Assembly (NCBI RefSeq): GCF_000373185.1
Contig: NZ_KB890634.1
Coordinates: 18,741 to 82,740, forward strand
Length of the DNA: 64,000 bases
Source: Segatella paludivivens DSM 17968 = JCM 13650
Lineage (GTDB): Bacteria; Bacteroidota; Bacteroidia; Bacteroidales; Bacteroidaceae
Direction: 5' to 3'
The notes below the pieces were generated by a model that searched no databases, was not told the origin of the DNA, and was given only the letters and a program-made list of their open reading frames with translations. This document shows, piece by piece, positions 37,841-53,025 of the stretch (the stretch's first letter is position 1; each line of letters opens with the position of its first letter). The translations under genes and the position numbers were made by a program.

Positions 37841-37944
37841 TTTTAGCTACGTGAGCTTCGGATCCTCTCTCAAAGCCCATAAACAGAGGCTTTGACGATA
37901 CGTAGCTGGTAGGATTTAGCTACGATAGCTACGTTTTAGCTACG
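37841..37944. repeat. Left arm of long inverted repeat with TAGCTACG words
   Basis: The arm spans 37841-37910 and is the imperfect inverse of 38658-38728 (roughly 60 of 71 positions match). It starts TTTTAGCTACGTGA, holds the hairpin core CAAAGCC-CATAAACAGA-GGCTTTG (37871-37894), and ends ACGATACGTAGCTGGT. Three more TAGCTACG copies follow directly at 37917, 37926 and 37937. Confidence 0.85.
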
Positions 37945-38078
37945 GCAACTTGGATTATTTGGAGGATGGAATGTATTTCATAATTGAATTTGTCAAAGAA
38001 ACGTTACTGCATCTGAGGGACTGAGGATGGATACATAGATTCAGTAAACGAAAACAGAATTTTCAAGCTTGATTAAAC

Positions 38079-38114
38079 GTTCTGCCGAATTCCACTGAAT
38101 TCTCTGCAAAGATA
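38079..38114. repeat. Third copy of the promoter-bearing repeat
   Basis: Reads GTTCTGCCGAATTCCACTGA and ends TTCTCTGCAAAGATA. The ends match the 14921/14993 repeats; the middle is a different hairpin (GAATTC-CACT-GAATTC). On the minus strand it carries TATCTTTG (38107-38114), with ATTG 20 nt upstream (38135-38138) as a one-mismatch -33. It points at the helicase gene's 3' end with no minus-strand gene to drive. Confidence 0.65.
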
Positions 38115-38397
38115 CTTCAAGATTTTTATCCATGCAATGAAATCAAGTTTGGGCAGTTAGCCAAAGTTTCAATTACTGGTGCTACACATAATAACACATG
38201 CGCATACGCACACTTTGGATTTTTCAAAAATACCAGCGTCGAAATGTCTATCCGTTGAATATCAACTTGTTAGACTTCTTTTCGAGAATAATCAAGTGAC
38301 GAAAATGTGTCAAGCAAAAATCTAATTGAGTACTTTTCATAATCTTCTAATACAAATTTTTGCGGAAAACTAAATTGCGTTTCGTGTTACTTTGCCG

Positions 38398-38418
38398 AGT
38401 GATAAGGCCCTTATCACT
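38398..38418. repeat. 21-bp palindrome related to the 11058 repeat
   Basis: AGTGATAAGG, a central C, CCTTATCACT: a perfect palindrome with a one-base centre. It shares its first 11 bases with the 11058-11078 arm and is the same word in fused form, 27 kb away. Confidence 0.8.
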
Positions 38419-38582
38419 CCCCAAAACAACGTAAATCGCAATGCATTTCTTCGTAAAAAGCATGATAAAATTTGAGGCTTCTTCGTCATATCACCGTCAT
38501 CATATATTATTAAAAATGACAGATAATATATTGATATTCATTATGTTGACACTTCGACACTAGTATTTTTAAAAAGTCCTAA

Positions 38583-38600
38583 GTGCGTGCGCGCACGTAC
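38583..38600. repeat. GC-rich near-perfect palindrome
   Basis: GTGCGTGCGCGCACGTAC; the central 12 bases CGTGCGCGCACG are perfectly palindromic and the outer bases pair with one mismatch. It is a conspicuous GC island in very AT-rich DNA. Function unknown. Confidence 0.6.
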
Positions 38601-38624
38601 ATAATATATAATAGAAATAGACAA

Positions 38625-38728
38625 CGTAGCTAGAACGTAGCTTTCGTAGTTAAATTGACCTAGCTACGTATCGTCAAAGCCCCTGTTTATGGGATTTGCG
38701 AGAGAATACGTAGTTCACGTAGCTAAAA
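38625..38728. repeat. Right arm of long inverted repeat with CGTAGCTA words
   Basis: Mirror image of the left arm: extra words CGTAGCTA (38625), CGTAGCT (38636) and CGTAGTT (38645) come first, then the arm at 38658-38728 with the core CAAAGCCCCTGTTTATGGG, ending CACGTAGCTAAAA. Distance between the arms is about 750 bp. Confidence 0.85.
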
Positions 38729-38944
38729 AGCACGAAAAACGTAGGGAAAGCCCCCTAAACATACAAAAATCAAATCGACACAGAGAAATTTAAGCCAAAA
38801 ATAATATGCTACACTACATTATATGTAGATACGAGTATAACTGTTTGCAATGCGCAATATAGTAATAAATTACACAGAAAAAGATGTTTTTTTCTTTTAC
38901 TATGCATTTTTTTACTATCATAGCCTCATATCAAAGTGAATGGT

Positions 38945-38969
38945 TAGTTATGCTGTAGCTACATAACTA
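38945..38969. other. Hairpin upstream of the ATPase gene
   Basis: TAGTTATG (38945-38952) pairs with CATAACTA (38962-38969) across a 9-nt loop that itself contains the TAGCTA word. It lies just upstream of the promoter at 39013. Confidence 0.5.
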
Positions 38970-38995
38970 CAAAACAACATACCTGCATTTTATTA

Positions 38996-39022
38996 TTTTT
39001 TGATAATCATTTTTTGATAATC
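38996..39022 (+). repeat. Tandem TTTTTTGATAATC repeat at the promoter
   Basis: Two 14-bp units, TTTTTTGATAATCA then TTTTTTGATAATCG, at 38996-39009 and 39010-39023. The second supplies the -33 TTTG of the ATPase promoter; the first would be a duplicate with too long a spacer. Confidence 0.65.
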
Positions 39023-39043
39023 GCAATAAAAGTACTATATTTG
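39013..39043 (+). promoter_or_regulatory. Promoter of the STAND-type ATPase gene
   Basis: TTTG at 39013-39016, 19-nt spacer, TATATTTG at 39036-39043 followed by C: a full consensus match. The start codon at 39066 is only about 16 nt from the expected transcription start, so the leader is very short. Confidence 0.75.
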
Positions 39044-39065
39044 CGGAATCAAACAAGAAACAATT

Positions 39066-40208
39066 ATGTTGAACAACCCTTTCATAACAAATGGATATGC
39101 TGGTCCTGAGTATTTTTGTGATCGCAAAGATGAAACAAGAAAAATTACAGACCTGTTAGTCAATGAGAATAATCTTGCCCTTATGTCGCCTCGACGTATT
39201 GGCAAGACTGAACTTATAAATCATTGTTTCAACCAACCTGAGATAAACCAAAACTACTATACTTTTATCATCGACATCTATTCCACATCTTCTGTTTCAG
39301 ACCTTGTTAATGTATTTGGTAAAAGTATTATAGACGGACTACGTTCAAAGGGTAAGAAAGTCTGGGAAAAATTAATCCAGACATTAACGTCTTTGCGCTC
39401 TGAAATTTCATTTGACATCAATGGTCTTCCCGTATGGAGTGTTGGTGTTGGAGCTATAACAAATCCAGAAGTGACTTTAGACGAGATATTCACTTATCTA
39501 CAGCAAGCAGATAAGCCTTGCCTTGTGGCAATAGACGAGTTCCAGCAGATAACATACTATGGCGACAATAGAATCGAAGCACTTTTGCGTACATATATAC
39601 AAAGATGTACAAATGCACATTTCATATTTTCTGGCTCACATCGCCACCTAATGGGAGAGATATTTGTATCACCGTCACGACCTTTTTATCAGAGCGTTAC
39701 ACTAATGAATTTAAAAACACTAACTGTTGAGAAATATAGCGAATTCGCATCTAAGAAATTTGAGGAACGCAACAAACATCTAGAAGTAGAAATAATAAAA
39801 GAATTATTCAATAGATTTGAAGGCGTCACTTCCTACATACAACGTGTAATGAATGTACTGTTTCTTAAAACTCCTCAGAACGGTACATGCTCAAAAGATA
39901 TGCTTGATGATGCAATAAACTATATCTTAGATATGTCATCAGACACCTACGAAACCATATTGCGACAAATGGCAGAAAAGCAGCGTAACACGTTCCTTGC
40001 CATTGCCACTGAAGGTAAAGCCAGAAATGTTACAGGCGGATTTTTTTCAAAGAAATATCACCTACCATCACCAAGTTCGGTAAATTCTGCGATCAAAGGA
40101 TTATTAGAGAAAGATTTTATCACACAGAATGATGGAGCATATTCTGTGTATGATCAGTTTTTCAGCCTATGGATAAAGAAATTTGTTTTAGGCAATACAG
40201 CTCTTTAA
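39066..40208 (+). CDS. AAA/STAND-type ATPase (archaeal ATPase family)
   Basis: 380 residues. NPFITNGYAGPEYFCDRKDE opens the typical 'PF...G...F.gR..E' entry, then Walker A MSPRRIGKTELI, Walker B CLVAIDEFQQI, and sensor-like FIFSGSHRHLMGEIF. The C-terminal part contains a winged helix (SVNSAIKGLLEKDFITQNDG) and the closing YSVYDQFFSLWIKKF seen in PF01637/DUF234 proteins. Prevotella genomes carry several copies of such ATPases; function is unknown, though some STAND relatives act in defence. It has its own promoter and is separated from the TerB/BrxD operon by repeats, so a joint role is not established. Confidence 0.82.
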   Translation: MLNNPFITNGYAGPEYFCDRKDETRKITDLLVNENNLALMSPRRIGKTELINHCFNQPEINQNYYTFIIDIYSTSSVSDLVNVFGKSIIDGLRSKGKKVWEKLIQTLTSLRSEISFDINGLPVWSVGVGAITNPEVTLDEIFTYLQQADKPCLVAIDEFQQITYYGDNRIEALLRTYIQRCTNAHFIFSGSHRHLMGEIFVSPSRPFYQSVTLMNLKTLTVEKYSEFASKKFEERNKHLEVEIIKELFNRFEGVTSYIQRVMNVLFLKTPQNGTCSKDMLDDAINYILDMSSDTYETILRQMAEKQRNTFLAIATEGKARNVTGGFFSKKYHLPSPSSVNSAIKGLLEKDFITQNDGAYSVYDQFFSLWIKKFVLGNTAL

Positions 40209-40221
40209 AAAAAATTAGACT

Positions 40222-40320
40222 ATGAAAAATATCTTTTATATATGGACGGTTTCTTATAGCCTACTAATAATGGAATGGAATAGAATGTATGTAGGCAGAG
40301 AACTTCCTCGATGGCATTAA
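40222..40320 (+). CDS. Possible 32-codon small ORF
   Basis: ATG at 40222 reads MKNIFYIWTVSYSLLIMEWN and ends in RELPRWH with a stop at 40318-40320. It lies 13 bp after the ATPase stop on the same strand. A basic start followed by a short hydrophobic part is compatible with a tiny membrane peptide, but length alone makes this weak. Confidence 0.2.
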   Translation: MKNIFYIWTVSYSLLIMEWNRMYVGRELPRWH

Positions 40321-40339
40321 GTAATAAAAAGCAAAAACC

Positions 40340-40630
40340 TTATTTCTTCACGTTTAGGTACACCTTTAAGGCATCCACATAATCTTCAAAAGCCTGTTTA
40401 CCCTTGCTAGTCATGCGACATAAAGTGCGCGTTTTCTTTCCTTCAATAACTCTTTCTGTTGAGATATATCCAGCAGCAGATAATTTATCTAATTGCACAC
40501 TTAAGTTACCGGCTGTAGATTCTGTCTTTTTTCGCAGATATACAAAGTCGGCTTCATCTAATGACATTAGAATAGAGACAACAGCAAGTCGTAGTTGGGA
40601 GTGTAGTAGTGGATCTAATTCCCTTAACAT
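40340..40630 (-). CDS. Winged-helix transcriptional regulator (HTH_34-like)
   Basis: 96 residues. LHSQLRLAVVSILMSLDEADFVYLRKKTESTAGNLSVQLDKLSAAGYISTER is the winged-helix recognition part, with VIEGKKTRTLCRMTSKGKQAFEDYVDALK as wing and last helix. This is the short DNA-binding-only regulator type (PF13601) common in Bacteroidota. It is the last gene of the DUF2141/receptor operon, overlaps the preceding gene by 7 bp, and is the best candidate to bind the two GGTTTAT-AAA-ATAAACC palindromes at the operon promoter. Confidence 0.85.
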   Translation of the reverse strand: MLRELDPLLHSQLRLAVVSILMSLDEADFVYLRKKTESTAGNLSVQLDKLSAAGYISTERVIEGKKTRTLCRMTSKGKQAFEDYVDALKVYLNVKK

Positions 40631-41244
40631 GCCTTGTTCTCCTTTCTTTTAAGTATATGACCAGGGATTGCCATCATTATTATAAATGATAAACCAAACA
40701 TAAGATGCCAAGATATATTTGGAAGTATATTTAAATATAGAGCTGTGAGCATATACAAACCGAGACCAATTCCAACAAATGGAAGATAGGCTATCCATTT
40801 ATTCTGAATAATTATTCCTGTGATTGCAACTCCTATACCAACATAGATAGCTGATAACGGCATCATTAAATCTAGCGAATTATATCTTCCATAGATAAAG
40901 CCGATGCAAAGAATAACAGCAAATGTTACAATAAACATAGAACCCATAGCATACCAGACATGATCAATAACTTTATTGATGTATGTCATTACTGTTGGAC
41001 GCTTGCGATGGTTCAAGACTTCCATGAATATCCAAAATACAAACATTAGTAACCACAGAAATCCACAACTTTTCCATCCTGTCAACTGAAACACAGAATA
41101 TATTACTATAGACAATGCTGCAGTGAAGTATCCCCAATATATGAAATGGTTACCACTTCCTATTTCCATATATTCCTTTGTAGATTGTATCATTTGAGAA
41201 ATAAGTTCTAAACTCTCTTTCTCGTCTATATTCTTTTCTTCCAT
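40624..41244 (-). CDS. Multi-pass inner-membrane protein of unknown function
   Basis: The start at MEEKNIDEKESLEL (41244) gives 206 residues; the open frame extends to 41355 but that part overlaps the receptor gene's end and does not look like protein. A soluble N-terminal helix (SLELISQMIQSTKEYM) precedes about six membrane helices, for example FIYWGYFTAALSIVIYSVF, FLWLLMFVFWIFMEVL, FIVTFAVILCIGFIYG and SWHLMFGLSFIIMMAIPG. Paired with the winged-helix gene, as such membrane proteins often are in Bacteroidota; it may sense or modulate the regulator. Confidence 0.75.
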   Translation of the reverse strand: MEEKNIDEKESLELISQMIQSTKEYMEIGSGNHFIYWGYFTAALSIVIYSVFQLTGWKSCGFLWLLMFVFWIFMEVLNHRKRPTVMTYINKVIDHVWYAMGSMFIVTFAVILCIGFIYGRYNSLDLMMPLSAIYVGIGVAITGIIIQNKWIAYLPFVGIGLGLYMLTALYLNILPNISWHLMFGLSFIIMMAIPGHILKRKENKAC

Positions 41245-41329
41245 TATAGTATATTTGTTTGCAAAATTATAAAAACTTCTGTAAAATAGTTCCTTAGACT
41301 GTCTTTTTATTGGGTAATATTGTAAATAG

Positions 41330-43483
41330 TCATAGTTTCTTAGACATTCTTGCACGATCTTCGCTAGAACTATTTTCGACCCTTCTTGATATTATTTTAC
41401 TACCCTTATTAAAATTATATGTTAATGATAAACTTATCAATCTACCTGTTGATCCCATTAAATTTCTGCTTTTAATGGAGTATTCACTAAGTTCGGATTG
41501 ATATCTCGCAGATTCGTTTAGTATATTATCTATTCCTGCTGCCAGCAATATTTTATCTTTGGCAAATGTCTTTTTAAGTTTAAAGTTTATACTGTTGCTT
41601 GATTTTATTGAACTATTGCCCGAGTACAAACGATTGTGCATATCATATTCAATTTCTGCATCGTATTTGTAAGGAAGGTGCATGTTAGCTACACAATTAA
41701 TAAACACCAGATTGTGATTACTATAATTATCTTTAGCTGTCATTTGTATGCATTGTCTGACCATAGTCAAATTGGTGTTTAAATCAATAAACTTGCCAAA
41801 TTGAAACGGTGCATTTATGTTTATAAACCAATGATTCTCACGATTGTGATTTTCATAAGTTATATAAGATACATTTTGATCTTTCGAATCTTGCTTTGCA
41901 AATTCTCTTATCAAATCAGTATATAAATCGCATCCTATGGTTAGCGTATATTTATAATCGTGTATAAGTGTTGCACTTATTCTGTTTATGTATGAAGGCT
42001 TCAGATCAGGATTACCTATCTGATATGAATATTGCGACAATTCTATACGGTTTGGATTAAGTGCATCAAAAGCTGGTCGTTCTATCTGCCTAGCATATCT
42101 CATTGAAATCATCCACCTTTTCATTTCGTCAAATGAATATCCAAGAATGACATGAGGGTATATGTTAGAATAGTCTTTTTTCATATTGACATTTTTATTT
42201 GTTGTCTTGGTATTTTCAGCTCTTAATCCCGCTATTATTTGCCATTGCTTTATCTCGGTATTAATTTCGGCATAAGCAGCAAATATATGCTCGTTGTATC
42301 TTGAAGAGTAATTATAATCTAAAATATCTTTCCACTGATTATCAACAAAGGATTGATAACTATTGTCATTGATCATTTGTGTTGTTGTGAACTTTATTCC
42401 TGTAAGTAATGCCGTCCCGCCAGTTAAAACCTTCTTGTAAGAAACATCTGTGGAAGCAATATTGTATGTTGATGAAAGATTACTTCTGTAAGTAGAATCT
42501 CGGTTGTTCCATAATAACATGAGATTATATAAATTATGATTTACTGATTTCTTCTTAACATAATCAACCATTATTTTAAACATAGAACCGTTATTATCAA
42601 ATTTTCTTTGATAATTTAGTGAACCAGATAGCATATTGAATTTCATTCTCTGAGAATATTGTGCATTGCTATTTTGTATATCATTATTGTATGTCAGATA
42701 TGAACAACTATTTGTGTTCATATCAGTATAATCGTGAAAATACCCAAGCTCAGCGCCAATTGTTCTCAATGAATCAATCTCATAAAACATACCTGCACTT
42801 ATATTCTGATTATTAGCCGGCGTATTTACGTCACCGAAACTTGAATAATGGTTTATATTGTCTCTGTAATAACGTGTCCCCAATATTGAACCTCTGTCGC
42901 TTGTTGTCCATGAACCAGAACCAAATGTATAAAAGTCTAATTTATGTTGATGCATATTGTAGGAATATGAAGGACGCATTGCAAAACTTTTATCAGATGC
43001 CATTCCTTTAACAGCTATGCTACCTTGATAGTCATCTGTGTGTTTATGTCTGAGTTTTATCTTGATAATGCCACCCCTTGCATCTGCGTCATAACTGGCT
43101 CCTGCAACAGGGAAAACCTCTATACTTTCTATATCCTTAGAACTTAAACTTCGAATATAAGATATTAGATTGTCTCCTGAAAGTCTAATTTCTCTATCGT
43201 TTATAAATACTTTTGCACCACTGCTACCATTGATAGTTATATCTTTGCCGTTTAATGCTATGCTTGGAGTCTGCCTAAGAAGCTCTTCTCCATTTTTATT
43301 TTCATTAATCGAAATAATCTTTATAAATTTATCTGCTTTACTTATGATACTCTGTGATTTAACAACGACTTCCTTAAGTTGTATTGGTTCTTTATTTAAC
43401 GTTGTCATATTCGTGGAATCCGTTTGTGCATTGCATGGCAATACACAAACAACAAATCCTATTATGAGATTATGCGTCATCAT
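41330..43483 (-). CDS. Outer-membrane beta-barrel receptor (TonB-dependent-like)
   Basis: 717 residues. The N-terminus MMTHNLIIGFVVCVLPCNAQ is a signal peptide. Then come LKEVVVKSQSIISKADKF, a plug domain (LLRQTPSIALNGKDITINGSSGAKVFINDREIRLSGDNLISYIRSL...IESIEVFPVAGASYDADARGGIIKI), and a beta-barrel (OMP_b-brl_3 type) with alternating aromatic strands to LISLSLTYNFNKG. It lacks the SusC-type regulatory-like prefix, and no SusD partner is adjacent, so it is not a glycan SusC. The ligand is unknown; peptide, metal or siderophore uptake are possible. It lies 9 bp after the DUF2141 gene. Confidence 0.86.
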   Translation of the reverse strand: MMTHNLIIGFVVCVLPCNAQTDSTNMTTLNKEPIQLKEVVVKSQSIISKADKFIKIISINENKNGEELLRQTPSIALNGKDITINGSSGAKVFINDREIRLSGDNLISYIRSLSSKDIESIEVFPVAGASYDADARGGIIKIKLRHKHTDDYQGSIAVKGMASDKSFAMRPSYSYNMHQHKLDFYTFGSGSWTTSDRGSILGTRYYRDNINHYSSFGDVNTPANNQNISAGMFYEIDSLRTIGAELGYFHDYTDMNTNSCSYLTYNNDIQNSNAQYSQRMKFNMLSGSLNYQRKFDNNGSMFKIMVDYVKKKSVNHNLYNLMLLWNNRDSTYRSNLSSTYNIASTDVSYKKVLTGGTALLTGIKFTTTQMINDNSYQSFVDNQWKDILDYNYSSRYNEHIFAAYAEINTEIKQWQIIAGLRAENTKTTNKNVNMKKDYSNIYPHVILGYSFDEMKRWMISMRYARQIERPAFDALNPNRIELSQYSYQIGNPDLKPSYINRISATLIHDYKYTLTIGCDLYTDLIREFAKQDSKDQNVSYITYENHNRENHWFININAPFQFGKFIDLNTNLTMVRQCIQMTAKDNYSNHNLVFINCVANMHLPYKYDAEIEYDMHNRLYSGNSSIKSSNSINFKLKKTFAKDKILLAAGIDNILNESARYQSELSEYSIKSRNLMGSTGRLISLSLTYNFNKGSKIISRRVENSSSEDRARMSKKL

Positions 43484-43492
43484 CTGATTGTC

Positions 43493-43879
43493 TTATTTTA
43501 TCGTTAAAGGATAGAAAAGCTTTAATTTTATGGCTTCGCTACTTGAATTCTTTGAGTTGCTAACTGTTATTGTTTTCAAAACAAATCCTTCTGTCGGAAT
43601 ACCTTTTTCATCCTTGTCTATATTATAGTTACCATTTTCATCATGAAAAGCAGATAGCTTATATGTGCCATCTTCAATATCTTTGAAAACGAAATTACAA
43701 GAGTCATTTGTAATCTCTTTCATATTCTGATATGTAGCATCTTTACCAACAGGTTTAATCATGATGAGTATCTTTCCTTTGCTGCTACGTATACCTTTAA
43801 TTGAAATAGTAAGATTGGCTCCATAAGTTAAGCACGATACTGCTGTTAATACTAAAACTGATAAAATAAATCTTTTCAT
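43493..43879 (-). CDS. DUF2141-family secreted protein
   Basis: 128 residues with signal peptide SVLVLTAVSCLTYG. The mature part matches DUF2141: LTISIKGIRSSKGKILIMI, then FVFKDIEDGTYKLSAFHDENGNYNIDKDEKGIPTEGF. The DENGN-x-D-x-D loop could hold calcium. Function of the family is unknown. First gene of the operon, directly behind the operator-bearing promoter. Confidence 0.88.
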   Translation of the reverse strand: MKRFILSVLVLTAVSCLTYGANLTISIKGIRSSKGKILIMIKPVGKDATYQNMKEITNDSCNFVFKDIEDGTYKLSAFHDENGNYNIDKDEKGIPTEGFVLKTITVSNSKNSSSEAIKLKLFYPLTIK

Positions 43880-43917
43880 GTCTGTAGTTATTTTAAATAA
43901 TTAAACAATACAAATTG

Positions 43918-43934
43918 GTTTATAAAATAAACCA
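43918..43934. promoter_or_regulatory. Palindromic operator, downstream copy
   Basis: GGTTTATAAAATAAACC, a 17-bp palindrome with a 3-bp centre, in the untranslated leader of the DUF2141 operon. It is identical to the copy at 43999-44015, 81 bp away (about eight helical turns), which would suit a looped or co-operative repressor. Confidence 0.75.
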
Positions 43935-43986
43935 TTCGCCATAAAAAAGAAAGGCGAACTGACGCCTAACTGTTATATCATGATGC

Positions 43987-44018
43987 AAATATAAATAGGT
44001 TTATAAAATAAACCAAAT
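43987..44018 (-). promoter_or_regulatory. Promoter of the DUF2141/receptor operon
   Basis: Minus strand: TTTG (44015-44018), 20-nt spacer, TATATTTG (43987-43994), followed by C. Full match to the Bacteroidota consensus. The spacer is almost filled by a palindromic operator, so a bound repressor would block polymerase directly. Confidence 0.8.
43999..44015. promoter_or_regulatory. Palindromic operator between -33 and -7
   Basis: GGTTTATAAAATAAACC, identical to 43918-43934 and placed between the two promoter elements. Expected target of the winged-helix protein encoded at the end of the operon (autoregulation); this link is inferred. Confidence 0.75.
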
Positions 44019-44074
44019 AATAATAAATTATTTAGCCTTGTTTAACAATGAAAAAATAATCACTTGAAGTTTTA

Positions 44075-44103
44075 AAGGGTTGAAACTTTATTTTTCAACC
44101 CTT
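44075..44103 (-). terminator. Terminator overlapping the kup stop codon
   Basis: On the minus strand, AAGGGTTGAAA pairs with TTTCAACCCTT (11 bp) around a 7-nt loop that contains the kup TAA stop. The upstream arm encodes the last codons of the protein. A short T-run follows, TTTAAAACTT. Confidence 0.65.
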
Positions 44104-46040
44104 ACTATTTTCTGTTGGCAGTTTTTATTTATGATAAGCGGAACATTCTCAACAACAACATTACTGGTATCCAAACCCAACCAATGTTGCTCAGGAATAG
44201 CCATGTGACGAGCTAAAGCGTATAAGTTCATAACGAATTGCTCAAACGAACTTACACTACTTGCCGGATAGAAGATACGATGAATAACAACAAAGCAGAA
44301 ATCGCCAAGTATGCCATGCTGACGCAATGACGGATATCCACTTGTGATGCTTACTTCATTACGCTCGGTCATATCATGTATTATCTGACGCAAAAACTGA
44401 CTAACAAACGGTTGGACACGGAATCCTATCTTAATGCGGATATTAAAAACAGTATCCTCAAGCAATGTGTCTACAGTATATTCCAACGTCTGAGGCTCAT
44501 CAACCATGTCAAGATGTATCAACCAATAATGGTCGGCACGCTTGGGTTGCTTGCGCAATATTGAATATATAAGTTTATCTTCAACTTCATCTTCCTTTTG
44601 TGCCCAGTTAATAAACACTAGGTTAGAGGCATATTTTGCAATGGTCGTATCCGCTTTCAAATCCTTTATTACTGGTAGGTAATCCTTTATCTTAACCAGT
44701 TTCAGATTACGCTGACGAGTTTTAGAAGCCTTATACCATACCATCATTATAATGAAGAAGAAACTAGCTATGAGAAGAGTGAACCAACCTCCACGCATGA
44801 ATTTAGCTACATTAGCCATAAGGAAACAACTCTCTATTGTCATGAATACCACCAAAAAAGGTATGGCAAATATCCTTGTAACATTTCCATGCCACAGATA
44901 TACACCGAGAAGGATTGTTGTCATCAACATTGTTATTGTTATAGACAATCCATAAGCAGCCTCCATATTATCCGAAGTCTGGAATAATATTAACGTGAAT
45001 ACACAGAAACAAAAAAGGAAATTGTTTACCAACGGTATATATATCTGTCCCTTAAAATTTGTGGGGTGCTTTATTTTCAGACGTGGCCAGAAGTTAAGAT
45101 TTATAGCTTCACTAAATATTGTATAGCAACCGCTTATAAGAGCCTGACTGGCAATAACAGCAGCCATGGTAGCCATAACTATCGCAAAGACTAGGAAATC
45201 CTTTGGTATGATAGCATAAAAAGGATTTATTCCATTCATGTCATTACCTATCCTACTTATAGCCCAAGCACCCTGACCAAGATAATTAAGTATCAGCATA
45301 GCCTTAACATATATCCAACTAATGCGGATATTCTTGCGACCACAATGTCCAAGATCTGAATAAAGAGCCTCAGCTCCTGTAGTACATAGGAAAACAGCAC
45401 CAAGAATAAGACTTGTCTCAGGATATGCCACTAATACATGAATGGCGTAATAAGGATTAAAGGCTCGGAAGATGTCTAAGTCATAATGAATATTCATCAC
45501 ACCAAGAACACCCAACATCAAGAACCAAAAGAACATTATCGGACCGAAAGAACGACCGATAACACTTGTACCAAACCGCTGTATCAAAAACAAAATGGAG
45601 ATGATACCAATACATATCGGCAGCACAGGAGTTGACGGATTTATAACTTGCAATCCCTCTATGGCAGATGTAACGGTAATAGCCGGAGTAATTATACCAT
45701 CGGCAACAAGCGTCGCTGCACCAATAATGGCTACAACATAAAGACTTTTCCAACGGTATTTATGCAAAAGAGCATAAAGAGCCAAGATGCCTCCCTCTCC
45801 ATGATTGTCTGCACGAAGCGCAACAACGACATATTTTAGTGTTGTCTGGAGTGTCAATGTCCAAATAATGCACGAAACAGCACCTATAATGAAATTGGCA
45901 TCGTAAGTAGGATTTGCCCTTATTATGGTCTTCATAACATAAAGCGGGGACGTTCCTATATCACCGAATACAATACCGAGAGTTACAAGTAGCCCCATCA
46001 TTGTAATGCGACTACTTAAACTGCTTTTACTATTATCCAT
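44088..46040 (-). CDS. kup: Kup-family low-affinity potassium transporter
   Basis: About 650 residues, start at MDNSKSSLSSRITMMGLL (46040). Twelve membrane helices begin with the Kup hallmark GLLVTLGIVFGDIGTSPLYVMKTII; VALRADNHGEGGILALYALL and GADTLVADGIITPAITVTSAIEGL-like helices follow, along with TGAEALYSDLGHCGRKNIRISW. The soluble C-terminal domain (from about 450) ends in the hairpin region. Imports K+ with protons. Independent of the sugar loci around it; an upstream TATCTTTG (46063-46070) may be its -7 box. Confidence 0.95.
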   Translation of the reverse strand: MDNSKSSLSSRITMMGLLVTLGIVFGDIGTSPLYVMKTIIRANPTYDANFIIGAVSCIIWTLTLQTTLKYVVVALRADNHGEGGILALYALLHKYRWKSLYVVAIIGAATLVADGIITPAITVTSAIEGLQVINPSTPVLPICIGIISILFLIQRFGTSVIGRSFGPIMFFWFLMLGVLGVMNIHYDLDIFRAFNPYYAIHVLVAYPETSLILGAVFLCTTGAEALYSDLGHCGRKNIRISWIYVKAMLILNYLGQGAWAISRIGNDMNGINPFYAIIPKDFLVFAIVMATMAAVIASQALISGCYTIFSEAINLNFWPRLKIKHPTNFKGQIYIPLVNNFLFCFCVFTLILFQTSDNMEAAYGLSITITMLMTTILLGVYLWHGNVTRIFAIPFLVVFMTIESCFLMANVAKFMRGGWFTLLIASFFFIIMMVWYKASKTRQRNLKLVKIKDYLPVIKDLKADTTIAKYASNLVFINWAQKEDEVEDKLIYSILRKQPKRADHYWLIHLDMVDEPQTLEYTVDTLLEDTVFNIRIKIGFRVQPFVSQFLRQIIHDMTERNEVSITSGYPSLRQHGILGDFCFVVIHRIFYPASSVSSFEQFVMNLYALARHMAIPEQHWLGLDTSNVVVENVPLIINKNCQQKIVRVEK

Positions 46041-46145
46041 ATAAAATATCAAAATTGATGGCGCAAAGATATACTAATTCCCAACAATTAAACACTATTC
46101 ATTGTTAAATTTTAAATTCCAAAACATATATTAACAAAATGCGGT

Positions 46146-46167
46146 CTGTTATATCATCATATAACAG
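46146..46167 (-). terminator. Hairpin at the end of the six-gene glycosidase operon
   Basis: CTGTTATAT (46146-46154) with ATATAACAG (46159-46167), 9 bp and a 4-nt loop, 9 bp after the LacZ-type stop. The following minus-strand bases, ACCGCATTTTGTT, have a short T-run. Confidence 0.6.
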
Positions 46168-46175
46168 TCTGTTGA

Positions 46176-53011
<6,836 letters not shown>

Positions 53012-53025
53012 AACGTTCTATACTT

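Larger units (their letters stand above)
37795..39065. other. 1.27-kb repeat-rich intergenic region
   Basis: No gene seen. It contains a pair of long imperfect inverted repeats (37841-37910 and 38658-38728), extra TAGCTACG words, a promoter-bearing repeat (38079-38114), a 21-bp palindrome (38398-38418), a GC-rich palindrome (38583-38600), a hairpin (38945-38969) and the promoter of the following ATPase gene. Each is listed separately. Confidence 0.8.

Noticed and set aside
37841..38728. Insertion sequence or transposon ends
   Set aside because: The inverted arms are 750 bp apart with no transposase frame between them and no target-site duplication outside.
41245..41355. Extended N-terminus of the membrane protein
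   Set aside because: It overlaps the receptor gene's 3' end and reads as a basic, low-quality segment; the start at 41244 is cleaner.
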